From Myxococcales bacterium (GTDB lineage: Bacteria; Myxococcota_A; UBA9160; UBA4427), in contig DUCT01000160.1 in NCBI GenBank assembly GCA_012959665.1, forward strand, positions 33,484 through 86,644: a stretch of DNA of 53,161 nt, in the 5' to 3' direction. Position 1 is the stretch's first letter. Each line of letters starts with the position of its first letter. Shown here in pieces: positions 1 to 8,709 of this stretch. A program made the translations under genes and the position numbers. Under the pieces are notes generated by a model that did no database searches, was not told the origin of the DNA, and saw nothing but the letters and a program-made list of their open reading frames with translations.

Positions 1-246
1 ACCATGCTGATCGCGCTGATCGCCGCAGTCCGTGGCCCAACGGTCTTCGACCGTATCCTCGCGATTAATATGTTCGGTACAAAAACGGTATTGCTGATTG
101 CAGTGAGTGGGTTCTTGACCGGGAGGCCGGAATGGCTCGATTTGGCCCTGGTGTACGCGCTGGTCAATTTTATAGGCAGCATCGCGGTGCTCAAGTTTGT
201 TCGCTTCGGCAACCTAGCTCGAGACGATGAGGGGTCGGCATCTTGA
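1..246 (+). CDS. mrpF: Mrp/Mnh cation:proton antiporter subunit F (5' end outside window)
   Basis: Small membrane subunit of a multi-subunit Na+(K+)/H+ antiporter in the cytoplasmic membrane. The stretch RGPTVFDRILAINMFGTK is the typical MrpF/PhaF signature, and two hydrophobic segments follow it (about residues 27-40 and 46-65). Family members are about 90 residues and begin with one more membrane helix before this motif. The track start at base 4 is therefore probably internal, and the true start lies upstream of base 1. The stop codon overlaps the TTG start of the next gene, so it is part of a tight operon. MrpE would be expected just outside the window. Confidence 0.88.
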   Translation, partial: TMLIALIAAVRGPTVFDRILAINMFGTKTVLLIAVSGFLTGRPEWLDLALVYALVNFIGSIAVLKFVRFGNLARDDEGSAS

Positions 247-590
247 TTTCCATTCCCGACGTTGTGAGTTGGGTCAGCCTGATCGCCGGATCGATCTTCT
301 GCATTATCGGGGCCACGGGTCTGCTCAGAATGCCCGATTTCTGGACGCGTACCCACGCGGCGGGGGTTACCGATACGATGGGGGCGGGACTGATCCTGGT
401 GGGCCTGATGTTCCAGGCGGGCCTGAGCCTAGTCGCCGTGAAGCTCGTGATGATCTTGGTCTTCCTCTATATCGCCGGCCCCACTGCGGGGCACGCGCTC
501 TACCGAGCGGCCCATGGCTATGGCGTTCCCATGGGAGAATCGACAGTCGGGATCAGTCCTTCAGGAGGGGATGAAGATGATTCCCATTGA
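243..590 (+). CDS. mrpG: Mrp antiporter subunit G
   Basis: Small membrane subunit of the antiporter complex. It has the MrpG pattern: an N-terminal helix, the conserved GATGLLRMPDFWTRTHAAG region near residues 23-41, then two more hydrophobic helices. The length of 115 residues is normal for the family. The start is a TTG overlapping the mrpF stop, which implies translational coupling. The last 14 codons or so overlap the start of the next gene, whose ribosome binding site lies inside mrpG. The C-terminal tail (SGGDEDDSH) is acidic and soluble. Confidence 0.9.
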   Translation: MISIPDVVSWVSLIAGSIFCIIGATGLLRMPDFWTRTHAAGVTDTMGAGLILVGLMFQAGLSLVAVKLVMILVFLYIAGPTAGHALYRAAHGYGVPMGESTVGISPSGGDEDDSH

Positions 591-1116
591 GTTTCTCTTG
601 CTTGCTTTTCTCGCAGTGACCGCCATCGTGATCGCTCGACTCGATTACCTTTTCGCCGCCGCAATGCTGACGGGCATTTTCAGTCTTCTCTCCGCCGGGC
701 TCTTTACCTTGATGGACGCGGTGGATGTTGCATTCACCGAGGCCGCGGTGGGCGCGGGTGTATCCACGGTACTGATGCTCGGGACCCTCTCTCTGACAGT
801 GAGGGAGGAGAGGGAGAGGCCTTCGCGGATCCTTCCCTTCGTGATCGTATTTCTGACGGGAGGAGCGCTTTTTTGGGGCACCTTGGAGATGCCCGCTTAT
901 GGCGATCCGACGGCTACGATTCATCAATATCTTGCGCCGGATTATATCGCGGGCACCGAGGCCGAGTTTGGTATTCCGAATATCGTCACGGCGATTCTTG
1001 GGAGCTACAGGGGATTCGACACCCTGGGTGAAACCGCGGTGATCTTTACGGCTGCCCTGGGCGTGATGGCTTTGCTTGCAAGTGGTCGGGGCCGGAGGGG
1101 GGAAGAAAAGAAATGA
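577..1116 (+). CDS. DUF4040/MbhD-MbhE-like antiporter subunit (free-standing C-terminal part of MrpA)
   Basis: A 179-residue membrane protein corresponding to the C-terminal section of canonical MrpA. A DUF4040/MbhD-like segment (DVAFTEAAVGAGVSTVLMLG) is followed by an MbhE-like segment (NIVTAILGSYRGFDTLGE) and a final helix. In one-piece MrpA proteins these follow the NuoL-like core; here they are encoded separately. The ORF track begins at 514, but AGGAGG at 563-568 lies 8 bases before the ATG at 577, so MIPIEF is the better start (571 is also possible). It overlaps mrpG upstream, and mrpB downstream by ATGA. Confidence 0.85.
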   Translation: MIPIEFLLLAFLAVTAIVIARLDYLFAAAMLTGIFSLLSAGLFTLMDAVDVAFTEAAVGAGVSTVLMLGTLSLTVREERERPSRILPFVIVFLTGGALFWGTLEMPAYGDPTATIHQYLAPDYIAGTEAEFGIPNIVTAILGSYRGFDTLGETAVIFTAALGVMALLASGRGRRGEEKK

Positions 1117-1556
1117 AAATCCCCTTGATGCGTATGCGCGAGAAACTCGTGGTGCGTGTTGTTTCTCGCTTCTTCATTCCGTTCATTCTTCTTTTCGGAC
1201 TCTACGTTCAATTTCATGGTGATTTTGGTCCGGGAGGCGGTTTTCAAGCGGGCGTGATCTTCACATCGGGCTTTGTTCTTTACGGGTTGGTCTTTGGTCT
1301 TGAAAATCTCCAGCGGGTGGTACCGTGGAGAGTTGTCGAATCGGGGGCATCCCTGGGGCTGTTGCTCTACGGGTGTGTTGGTATCGCTTCGTTGTTTTTG
1401 AATGGGAATTTTCTGGACTACAAGGTCCTCGATCCACACGATGCCATGCACGGACTCCACCTTGGGATCCTGCTCATAGAGTTGGGTGTCGGGCTGACGG
1501 TTAGCGCGTCAATGCTTGCGATCTTCTACGCCTTTGCGGGCCGAAGGACTGCATGA
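1113..1556 (+). CDS. mrpB: Mrp antiporter subunit B
   Basis: A 147-residue membrane protein of the MnhB family with four predicted helices. The family hallmark FHGDFGPGGGFQAGVIF sits near residues 34-50, and the HDAMHGLHLGILLIELGVGL block marks the C-terminal half. MrpB is an essential non-transporting subunit of the complex. The ATG overlaps the preceding stop and the stop overlaps the mrpC start (ATGA), as at most junctions of this operon. Confidence 0.92.
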   Translation: MKIPLMRMREKLVVRVVSRFFIPFILLFGLYVQFHGDFGPGGGFQAGVIFTSGFVLYGLVFGLENLQRVVPWRVVESGASLGLLLYGCVGIASLFLNGNFLDYKVLDPHDAMHGLHLGILLIELGVGLTVSASMLAIFYAFAGRRTA

Positions 1557-1918
1557 TGGGGATTCTCGGCCTCTGGAACTATTGGATGGTCATCGTCTTG
1601 ATGATGATTGGTCTCTATATCCTGATAGCGAGGGAAAACCTGGTTAAGAAGATGATGGGTCTCAATATCTTCCAGGTCTCGGTCATCATGTTCTGGGTGT
1701 CCATTGCGAAAGTGGAGGGAGGAACAGCTCCTATCATTCCGGAGGGCGTGACCGATGTTGTTTATTCGAACCCTCTTCCCCACGTATTGATGCTGACAGC
1801 AATCGTCGTCGGCGTGGCGACTACGGGCTTGGGCCTGGCCCTCATCGTTCGGATTTACGAAGAGTACGGCAGCGTAGAAGAAGACACTCTGCGCGAAATG
1901 GATCGGGTGGCGGAGTGA
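1553..1918 (+). CDS. mrpC: Mrp antiporter subunit C (NuoK-like)
   Basis: A 121-residue NuoK-like subunit with three hydrophobic helices. The middle helix region (NLVKKMMGLNIFQVSVIMFW) and the following VYSNPLPHVLMLTAIVVGVA are typical of MrpC/MnhC. A charged C-terminal tail of about 20 residues follows the last helix. MrpC is thought to form part of the membrane arm linking the NuoL/M-like pumps. It overlaps mrpB (ATGA) and the GTG start of mrpD (GTGA). Confidence 0.92.
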   Translation: MMGILGLWNYWMVIVLMMIGLYILIARENLVKKMMGLNIFQVSVIMFWVSIAKVEGGTAPIIPEGVTDVVYSNPLPHVLMLTAIVVGVATTGLGLALIVRIYEEYGSVEEDTLREMDRVAE

Positions 1919-3390
1919 TCGAGCACCTTCCTGCGTTGCAGACCGTGGTGCCCATGATGGCCGCGCCGATTTGCGTTCTGCTGCGCCAAGCGACTCTGGT
2001 GCGCATTTTTGCGATCGCCGTTGCTTGGTCGTGTCTCGCTATTGCATTGGCGCTGCTCGAGGAGGTCCTGAGCCACGGGACGATTTCCTACGCATTGGGC
2101 GGTTGGGTGGCTCCCCTGGGTATCGAGTACCGCGTGGATGTCCTGAACGCCTACGTCCTCGTTATTGTGGCAACGATCGGCGCGGTCGTGATCCCCTTTC
2201 CCTTGGATGGGCGTGAGTTGCGTATTCCCCGGGAGCGATACTTTCTCTTTTATGCGCTCTTCCTTCTCTGCCTGACAGGACTGCTCGGTATCACGATCAC
2301 CGGGGACCTGTTCAATATCTTTGTCTTCCTGGAAATTTCCTCGTTGTCGGCTTACGCCTTGATTGGGCTCGGAAAAGAGCGCGGGGCCCTCACGGCAGCC
2401 TTCTCATACCTCGTCATGGGCACCATCGGGGGCACCTTTATCCTGATCGGTACTGGGCTCATCTATCAGATGACCGGTACGCTCAATATCGTGGACTTGG
2501 CCCGGCGCCTCCCCCCGGTCCTCGAATCGAGGACGGTCTGGATTGCCCCGGCATTCCTGGTGGTGGGAACGAGTATCAAACTTGCGGCGTTTCCCCTTCA
2601 TCAATGGCTTCCGAATGCCTACACGTTTGCGCCATCCATGGTCGCATCGTTTCTCTCTGCCACCGCCACCAAGGTGGCCTACTACGTTCTGGTGCGGGTG
2701 ATTTTCGGTATTTTTGGCGCGGCCTTCTTCTTTGAAACTCTTGGGTTGTCGAACCTGCTCCTCCCGCTATCCCTAATCGCCATGCTGGTGGGTTCTATCG
2801 CAGCGATTCAGCAGACGAATATCAAGCGCCTCCTCGCTTATTCGAGTATCGCTCAAATCGGTTATATGACTTTGGGCCTCAGCCTGGCCAATCTGAATGG
2901 CTTGACCGGCGGACTGGTGCATCTATTCAATCATGCGCTGATGAAGGGAGGGCTCTTCCTAGTCGTGGCTTGCGCGCTCTCGCGAGTTGCCTCTCCCGAC
3001 CTTGAGGCGCTACGGGGGCTGGGGAGAAAAATGCCCCTAACCATGGCAGCTTTTGTCGTGGGCGGGTTGAGTCTTATCGGGGTGCCGGGGACCGTTGGCT
3101 TCGTGAGTAAGTGGTTCCTTGTGCTTGGCGCACTGGACAAGGGCCTTTATGCGGTTGCGTTTTTGATTCTTGGGAGTTCGCTGCTCGCGGTTGTCTATGT
3201 ATGGCGAGTGGTGGAGATCATGTATTTTCGCGATTCGGACGCCATTGTTGAGCGGGACGAGGCGCCGCTCTCCATGCTTGTGCCTACTTGGATTTTGATC
3301 GGGGGTACGGTCTACTTCGGGTTCAATACGGCCCTGACTGCGGGCGTGGCCCACACCGCTGCGCAATTTTTGCTGAGTCTTGGATCATGA
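1915..3390 (+). CDS. mrpD: Mrp antiporter subunit D (NuoN/M-like proton channel)
   Basis: A 491-residue polytopic protein of the proton_antipo_M family, homologous to complex I subunits NuoL/M/N. It carries the conserved glutamate helix (LFNIFVFLEISSLSAYALIG, near residue 140), the lysine/proline helix (SIKLAAFPLHQWLPNAY), and NIKRLLAYSSIAQIGYM. These features mark it as one of the cation or proton translocating subunits. The start is a GTG overlapping the mrpC stop. A second related pump follows directly, overlapping by ATGA. Confidence 0.92.
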   Translation: MIEHLPALQTVVPMMAAPICVLLRQATLVRIFAIAVAWSCLAIALALLEEVLSHGTISYALGGWVAPLGIEYRVDVLNAYVLVIVATIGAVVIPFPLDGRELRIPRERYFLFYALFLLCLTGLLGITITGDLFNIFVFLEISSLSAYALIGLGKERGALTAAFSYLVMGTIGGTFILIGTGLIYQMTGTLNIVDLARRLPPVLESRTVWIAPAFLVVGTSIKLAAFPLHQWLPNAYTFAPSMVASFLSATATKVAYYVLVRVIFGIFGAAFFFETLGLSNLLLPLSLIAMLVGSIAAIQQTNIKRLLAYSSIAQIGYMTLGLSLANLNGLTGGLVHLFNHALMKGGLFLVVACALSRVASPDLEALRGLGRKMPLTMAAFVVGGLSLIGVPGTVGFVSKWFLVLGALDKGLYAVAFLILGSSLLAVVYVWRVVEIMYFRDSDAIVERDEAPLSMLVPTWILIGGTVYFGFNTALTAGVAHTAAQFLLSLGS

Positions 3391-4895
3391 ACCCAGAGAC
3401 CGCCATTGCTGTCGCCGTATTGTTGCCTCTCCTCGGTGCGGTGGGAATCGCTCTTACGGGACGTTGGCCGAACCTTCGGGAAGGGGTGACCATTGCCACG
3501 GCTCTGGCGGTTTTTGGCGTCGTACTGAGTCTGGTGCCCGGCGTTTTGGGAGGAGACCGCCCAGGTCTAACAGTGCTCAACGTCATGCCGGGCGTGGCGC
3601 TGGCTTTTGAAGTTGAGCCCCTGGGAATGCTCTATGGGTTGGTGGCTTCGAGTTTGTGGATTCCCACCGCTCTGTATGCCATCGGCTATTGCCGGGCGCA
3701 CGGAGAAGAGAACCAAACACGCTTCTTCGTCTGCTTTGCTCTGGCGATTTTTGCTGCCCTGGGGATCGCGTTTGCGCGGAATCTCTTTACGCTCTTTCTC
3801 TTCTACGAAGTTCTGACTTTATCTACGTATCCCCTGGTCACGCACTACGGCAACGACGAGGCACGCGCTGCCGGCAGGACCTATCTCGGGATTCTGCTCA
3901 CCACCTCTGTTCTCTTCCTGCTTCTTGCCATCGTCTGGACCTGGAAGCTCACCGGGACTCTCGAGTTCAGCCCAGGGGGTATCCTCGCCGGAAGGGTCGA
4001 TGGACCACTTGTTGCCATACTTCTGGGTCTTTACGCTTTTGGGACTGGCAAAGCCGCGCTGATGCCGTTTCACCGATGGCTGCCGGCAGCGATGGTGGCG
4101 CCGACGCCGGTCAGCGCTCTTTTGCACGCCGTGGCCATCGTGAAAGCTGGCGTTTTCACCGTGATGAAAGTCATCGTCTACGTTTTTGGGATCGACTTTT
4201 TGTCTGAAACCGGGGCTTCGATTTGGCTCATGTACGCCGCGTCCTTTACCCTGCTTGCTGCTTCGATCATTGCCTTGACGAAGGACAATTTGAAGGCGCG
4301 GCTTGCCTATTCGACGATCAGCCAACTCGCCTATATCGTACTGGGCGGGGCGTTAGCCACGGCCACGGGTGTTTTCGGGAGTGGGATGCATATCGCCATG
4401 CACGCCATGGGGAAGATCACCCTTTTCTTCTGTGCAGGGGCAATCTTTGTCGCCTCCCACAAGAAAAATGTAAGCGAGATGGATGGGCTGGGGCGAACAA
4501 TGCCCTTTACCCTGGCCGCGTTCTTCGTGGGCTCCATGAGTATTATCGGTCTGCCTCCCACAGGAGGTGCTTGGAGCAAGTGGTATCTCGCCTTGGGTGC
4601 GGCCGAGGGCCATCATGCAGTTTTTGTCGGTGTATTGATGGTGAGTTCGCTTCTGAGTATCGGGTACTTGATGCCGGTGGTTGGGCGGGCCTTCTTCCTG
4701 CCCCCGAACCCGGATTCCGCGCCCGCCGCCAACTCGGATGAGAAAACGACATCCGGGGGGTTCTGGGAAAATTTGCGCGAGGCCCCTCTGCTGTGCTTAG
4801 CGCCTCTCTGTGCCACGGCGGCTGGGTGCGTGGTTCTCTTTTTCTATGCGCCGGATGTTCTCGGGCTGCTGCAGACCATGCGTCTTGGGAGATAA
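3387..4895 (+). CDS. Second NuoM/MrpD-like antiporter subunit
   Basis: A 502-residue polytopic protein, homologous to but distinct from the preceding MrpD. It has the pump motifs: an acidic helix (LFTLFLFYEVLTLSTYPLVT), TGKAALMPFHRWLPAAMVAP and LKARLAYSTISQLAYIVLGG. The ATG at 3387 overlaps the mrpD stop; the longer track ORF from 3288 runs backwards into mrpD and is not needed. About 30 C-terminal residues before the last helix are hydrophilic (SAPAANSDEKTT). Antiporter clusters with several D-like proteins are known, but the precise partner of each subunit cannot be told from sequence alone. Confidence 0.88.
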   Translation: MNPETAIAVAVLLPLLGAVGIALTGRWPNLREGVTIATALAVFGVVLSLVPGVLGGDRPGLTVLNVMPGVALAFEVEPLGMLYGLVASSLWIPTALYAIGYCRAHGEENQTRFFVCFALAIFAALGIAFARNLFTLFLFYEVLTLSTYPLVTHYGNDEARAAGRTYLGILLTTSVLFLLLAIVWTWKLTGTLEFSPGGILAGRVDGPLVAILLGLYAFGTGKAALMPFHRWLPAAMVAPTPVSALLHAVAIVKAGVFTVMKVIVYVFGIDFLSETGASIWLMYAASFTLLAASIIALTKDNLKARLAYSTISQLAYIVLGGALATATGVFGSGMHIAMHAMGKITLFFCAGAIFVASHKKNVSEMDGLGRTMPFTLAAFFVGSMSIIGLPPTGGAWSKWYLALGAAEGHHAVFVGVLMVSSLLSIGYLMPVVGRAFFLPPNPDSAPAANSDEKTTSGGFWENLREAPLLCLAPLCATAAGCVVLFFYAPDVLGLLQTMRLGR

Positions 4896-4896
4896 A

Positions 4897-5151
4897 ATGA
4901 GCGAAGAAGGATCAAGACCCTCTCATTGGCTCGAACGGCCGGGTAGCGTCAACAAGATTATTCGTTCCCTCGCCCTGGTTTGTGCCTTGGTTGTCGTGGC
5001 TGATTTCTTCTACGAGAAGCACGGCCACTATTCCTGGGAGAATTCCCCAGGTTTTTATGCCTTGTTCGGTTTCGTCTCGTGCGTAGTGCTCGTCCTTGCG
5101 GCCACACAGTTACGCCGAATTCTCAAGCGGGACGAGGATTACTATGATTGA
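4897..5151 (+). CDS. Small two-helix membrane protein of the antiporter operon
   Basis: An 84-residue protein with two hydrophobic helices (about residues 22-40 and 49-66) and a basic-acidic tail ending RRILKRDEDYYD. It starts one base after the TAA of the preceding pump and its end overlaps the start of the next one, so it is certainly translated with the operon. I recognise no named family. Its constant position between two D-like pumps suggests an accessory or assembly subunit, which is an inference. The track start at 4810 lies in the preceding gene and is rejected. Confidence 0.8.
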   Translation: MSEEGSRPSHWLERPGSVNKIIRSLALVCALVVVADFFYEKHGHYSWENSPGFYALFGFVSCVVLVLAATQLRRILKRDEDYYD

Positions 5152-6835
5152 AGCTGCACCGCCTGGGATGATCATGATCTTGGGCGCACTGTTGGTGCCG
5201 CTGCTCAGCGGATGGGTCCGGCAGGCCTATATGTTGGCTCTTCCGGTTCTGGGGTTTATCCAGGTCGCCATGCTTCCGTTGGGTTTCGTCTCTTCGGTCG
5301 AGATGTTTGGTTATGAGTTGACGCTTGTTCGGGTCGACGAGTTGAGCCGTGTATTTGCATACGTTTTCTACATTGCTTCTTTCCTGAGCATTGTCTACGC
5401 GCTGCACATTAAGGACACCATTCAGTTCGTGAGTGGGCTTATCTATGCGGGGGCGGCAATTGCCGCTCTCTTCGTTGGAGACCTGATCAGCCTCTTCGTA
5501 TTTTGGGAACTGACGGCGGTCGCATCGCTCTTTCAAATATGGGCTCGGAGAACGGAGCGATCTTACAAGGCAGGTCTGCGCTACCTGATTATTCAAGTGG
5601 GGTCTGGTGTTCTGCTCCTGGCAGGAACGATTCTGCATTTCGCTGACACCGGCTCGCTCGAATTCGGCGCCCTGGGGCTCGTGAGTACCGGAACCACCCT
5701 GATCTTCCTCGCCTTCGGCATCAAGGCGGCGTTTCCATTGCTGCATGGGTGGCTACAGGACGCGTATCCCGAGGCCACAGTCACGGGAACGGTTTTTCTT
5801 TCGGCTTTTACGACCAAATTGGCCATCTACGCTTTGGCTCGGGGATTCCCGGGCACTGAGATCCTGGTGCCGATCGGTGCCGTGATGACCGCGTTTCCGA
5901 TTTTCTACGCGGTGATCGAGAACGACCTTCGTCGGGTGCTGGCCTATAGCCTGAATAACCAGTTGGGCTTCATGGTGGTGGGTATTGGAATAGGAACCGA
6001 GATGTCCCTGAATGGGACTGCGGCCCATGCCTTCTCTCATGTGATCTACAAGGGCCTGCTCTTCATGTCCATGGGGGCGGTCTTGTATCGGACGGGGACC
6101 GTCAAGGGTTCGGAACTCGGCGGGCTCTACAAGTCCATGCCCTGGACCGCGACCTTCTGCATGATTGGCGCCGCTTCGATTTCGGCTTTCCCGCTCTTCA
6201 GTGGTTTCATCTCGAAGTCACTCATTTTGACCGCCGCGGCCGAAAACCACTACACGCTGACTTTCCTTGTCCTCCTGTTCGCCTCCGCAGGCGTTTTTCA
6301 CCATTCGGGAATCAAGATTCCTTACTTCGCATTTTATGCCCACGACAGCGGAATTCGTTGCGAGGAAGCCCCCCTGAACATGCTCGTCGCCATGGGGTGC
6401 GCAGCGTTCCTCTGCATTGCGTTGGGGGTTGCTCCGGGTTTCCTCTACGCGCTTCTCCCCTATCCGGTCGATTTTGAGCCCTATACGACCTCCCACGTTG
6501 TCAACCAATTGCAACTCCTGCTTTTCTCCGCAGCGGCCTTCGTCTTTTTGCAGAAAACGGGCCTCTATCCGGCTGAGTTGAAGTCGGTGAATATCGACGT
6601 GGACTGGCTCTATCGGAAGGTGCTACCGACCGCGGTCAGGCGGATTGGGGACCAGGTGGGTCGTTTGAAAGCCAGAATGCAGACCAAAGCACTCGAAACC
6701 GTGGGTTTCGCAGTTCGGTACATCGAGGGCCACCATGCGCCGACCGGGGCCCTTGGAGACCCCTGGTCCATCGGGGCGACGGCATTGTGGGCGGCCGTTC
6801 TTCTGATCGCGTACCTCCTGATGGCTCACCGCTAA
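5144..6835 (+). CDS. Third NuoL/MrpA-like antiporter subunit
   Basis: A 563-residue proton_antipo_M protein of about 14 to 16 helices. It has the channel motifs LISLFVFWELTAVASLFQI, IKAAFPLLHGWLQDAYPEA and LRRVLAYSLNNQLGFMVVG. After the core come a soluble stretch (residues about 475-545) and one last helix at the C terminus, recalling the extended C terminus of NuoL. It lacks the MbhD/E parts of full MrpA, which are encoded separately at 577-1116. The start ATG overlaps the preceding small gene. It is the last gene of the antiporter operon; 164 bases separate it from pdxS. Confidence 0.87.
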   Translation: MIEAAPPGMIMILGALLVPLLSGWVRQAYMLALPVLGFIQVAMLPLGFVSSVEMFGYELTLVRVDELSRVFAYVFYIASFLSIVYALHIKDTIQFVSGLIYAGAAIAALFVGDLISLFVFWELTAVASLFQIWARRTERSYKAGLRYLIIQVGSGVLLLAGTILHFADTGSLEFGALGLVSTGTTLIFLAFGIKAAFPLLHGWLQDAYPEATVTGTVFLSAFTTKLAIYALARGFPGTEILVPIGAVMTAFPIFYAVIENDLRRVLAYSLNNQLGFMVVGIGIGTEMSLNGTAAHAFSHVIYKGLLFMSMGAVLYRTGTVKGSELGGLYKSMPWTATFCMIGAASISAFPLFSGFISKSLILTAAAENHYTLTFLVLLFASAGVFHHSGIKIPYFAFYAHDSGIRCEEAPLNMLVAMGCAAFLCIALGVAPGFLYALLPYPVDFEPYTTSHVVNQLQLLLFSAAAFVFLQKTGLYPAELKSVNIDVDWLYRKVLPTAVRRIGDQVGRLKARMQTKALETVGFAVRYIEGHHAPTGALGDPWSIGATALWAAVLLIAYLLMAHR

Positions 6836-6999
6836 GTTTGTCTCGGGGGGGGCGTCGATCCTGCGCGCCCGGGTACCGGACTGGCGGATTGTTCAGGCCC
6901 GTTGCCTAGACTAAAGTCTGCTTCCCGGCTCACTTCAGCCTCTGGCCCTACGGCTAGGCCAGGGAGCCAACATTCGCGATACGGCAAAGAGGAGCCCCC

Positions 7000-7917
7000 A
7001 TGGCAAAGAGTGAAAATGGAAACGGTCAAGCGCGGCGAGGTGCCGAGTCCTTTGATCTGAAGATCGGCTTGGCGGAGATGCTGAAGGGGGGCGTCATTAT
7101 GGATGTCACCGATGTCGACCAGGCGAAAATCGCCGAGGATGCCGGTGCATGCGCGGTAATGGCTCTTGAGCGGGTGCCCGCCGATATTCGCCGGGACGGG
7201 GGTGTTGCACGGATGAGCGCCGTGGACATGATCGAGGGCATCCAACGTTCGGTCTCGATTCCCGTGATGGCCAAGGTCCGGATTGGACATATTGCCGAAG
7301 CACGGGTTCTCGAAGCCCTTGGGGTAGATTTTATCGATGAGAGCGAGGTCTTGACGCCCGCGGACGATGAGCATCACATCGACAAGCACGGCTTCAAGTC
7401 GCCTTTCGTCTGCGGAGCGCGCAATTTGGGCGAAGCCCTGCGGCGCATCGGAGAAGGTGCGGCGATGATTCGGACCAAGGGGGAAGCGGGCAGCGGCAAT
7501 ATCGTCGAGGCGGTGCGGCACCTGCGTTCGGTCTGCGGCGAGATCCGGGCCCTCCAGGCCCTTCGCCCCGAGGAATTGATGGCCCAGGCCAAGCATCTCC
7601 AGGCCCCTTATGAGTTGGTTCGTTTGGTGCACGCCAACGGCTGTCTTCCGGTTCCGAATTTTGCGGCGGGCGGGATCGCTACCCCGGCGGATGCATCGCT
7701 CTGCCGTGAGCTTGGAGCCGAGGCCATTTTCGTGGGCTCGGGTATTTTCAAGAGTGAGGACCCTTCGGCCCGAGCCCGGGCGATCGTGCGCGCAAATACC
7801 CATTGGGACAATCCGGCCGAAGTCGTGGCTTCGTGTCGGGGCCTGGCGAGCGCCATGGAAGGGATTGAAATGTCGACCCTGGCCGAGAGCGAGCGTCTGG
7901 CCAACCGGGGCTGGTAG
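7000..7917 (+). CDS. pdxS: Pyridoxal 5'-phosphate synthase, lyase subunit PdxS
   Basis: Makes PLP from ribose 5-phosphate, glyceraldehyde 3-phosphate and ammonia in the DXP-independent route. The 305-residue TIM-barrel protein shows the whole family pattern: [20 protein letters not shown], the lysine of [10 protein letters not shown] (K92) and the second catalytic lysine of [10 protein letters not shown] (K160). The glycine-rich phosphate site is [20 protein letters not shown]-like site precedes the ATG by about 8 bases. The glutaminase partner PdxT follows 15 bases downstream, so the two-subunit enzyme is encoded as a unit. The 390-codon ORF on the opposite strand is a shadow. Confidence 0.97.
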   Translation: MAKSENGNGQARRGAESFDLKIGLAEMLKGGVIMDVTDVDQAKIAEDAGACAVMALERVPADIRRDGGVARMSAVDMIEGIQRSVSIPVMAKVRIGHIAEARVLEALGVDFIDESEVLTPADDEHHIDKHGFKSPFVCGARNLGEALRRIGEGAAMIRTKGEAGSGNIVEAVRHLRSVCGEIRALQALRPEELMAQAKHLQAPYELVRLVHANGCLPVPNFAAGGIATPADASLCRELGAEAIFVGSGIFKSEDPSARARAIVRANTHWDNPAEVVASCRGLASAMEGIEMSTLAESERLANRGW

Positions 7918-7932
7918 CCGGTTCATCCGGTG

Positions 7933-8523
7933 ATGAGCCAGGCAGTGGCAGCAGAAGGTACGCGCGTCGGTGTCCTGGCGATCCAGGGTGCGGTGGATAA
8001 GCACTTCGCAATGCTTGAGCGCCTGGGCGTTCGGGGTGTTCGGGTCCTGGGCAAGGAAGACCTTGCAGGCCTTCGGGGATTAATTATCCCCGGGGGAGAG
8101 AGCACGACCATCTCAAAGGGGCTGGACCGGCTCGGACTCTTTGAGCCGATTCGCGCTTTTGCTCGGGCGGGTGGGAGGATCCTGGGAACCTGCGCGGGTG
8201 CCATTCTGCTGGCCCGGGAGTGCGAGAACCATCCGGTTCCCACCCTGGAACTCCTGGATGTGCGTGCGGTTCGCAACGCGTACGGGACACAGGTCGATTC
8301 TTTTGTGGCCCAGGCCGACCCCGGGGCCGCCGCCAACCTCGAAGGGATGGGGTGCGTGTTCATCCGGGCCCCTCAGATCGCCGACCCGGGTCCCGAGGTC
8401 GAGGTGCTCCTGCGCGTGGATGGATTGCCGGTTCTGGTACGCCAGGGTCGAATTCTGGCCAGCACCTTCCACCCGGAACTCGCCGATGACCCCAGGCTCC
8501 ACGCGCTCATGCTCGGACTCTAA
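7933..8523 (+). CDS. pdxT: Pyridoxal 5'-phosphate synthase, glutaminase subunit PdxT
   Basis: Supplies ammonia to PdxS by hydrolysing glutamine. This class I amidotransferase of about 196 residues has the N-terminal VLAIQGAVDKH motif, the oxyanion region IIPGGESTT, the nucleophile cysteine in GTCAGAILLA (about residue 87) and the His-Glu pair in STFHPEL. A GTG directly before the chosen ATG (7930) is an equally possible start, and neither has a convincing ribosome binding site, which suggests coupling to pdxS. After the stop a GGGGC/GCCCC stem (about 8585-8601) is present but lacks a clear T tract. Confidence 0.96.
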   Translation: MSQAVAAEGTRVGVLAIQGAVDKHFAMLERLGVRGVRVLGKEDLAGLRGLIIPGGESTTISKGLDRLGLFEPIRAFARAGGRILGTCAGAILLARECENHPVPTLELLDVRAVRNAYGTQVDSFVAQADPGAAANLEGMGCVFIRAPQIADPGPEVEVLLRVDGLPVLVRQGRILASTFHPELADDPRLHALMLGL

Positions 8524-8634
8524 ATCCCCCCAAAGGAACCTCTGGCTGGGGACACGTATTTTTGGTATCAATGCGCGCTCACCGGGGGCCTCTGAAGCCC
8601 CTTCAATGAAATAAACCCTCAGTCCCAGTGCCCT

Positions 8635-8689
8635 CGCCGGTCCCGACCCGGCGCGATTCGGCAGCGGGCTCGGGTGCCAGCGGCACCTG
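8635..8689 (+). promoter_or_regulatory. Structured leader of the rpsF operon (two hairpins)
   Basis: Two perfect hairpins precede the S6 start. CGCCGG at 8635-8640 pairs with CCGGCG at 8648-8653. A second stem at 8671-8689 has 8 pairs and an AGC triloop (GGTGCC/GGCACC core) and ends just 5' of the AGGAGGAGG site. S6:S18 dimers are known to bind leader RNA of rpsF operons through a CCG-containing hairpin, so autogenous control is plausible. I cannot confirm that this leader fits that consensus. Confidence 0.35.
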
Positions 8690-8709
8690 TCCAGGAGGAG
8701 GAGTCAAGC

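Noticed and set aside
6832-8004. Minus-strand ORF of 390 codons
   Set aside because: Lies entirely over pdxS and its flanks; pdxS is unmistakable on the plus strand.
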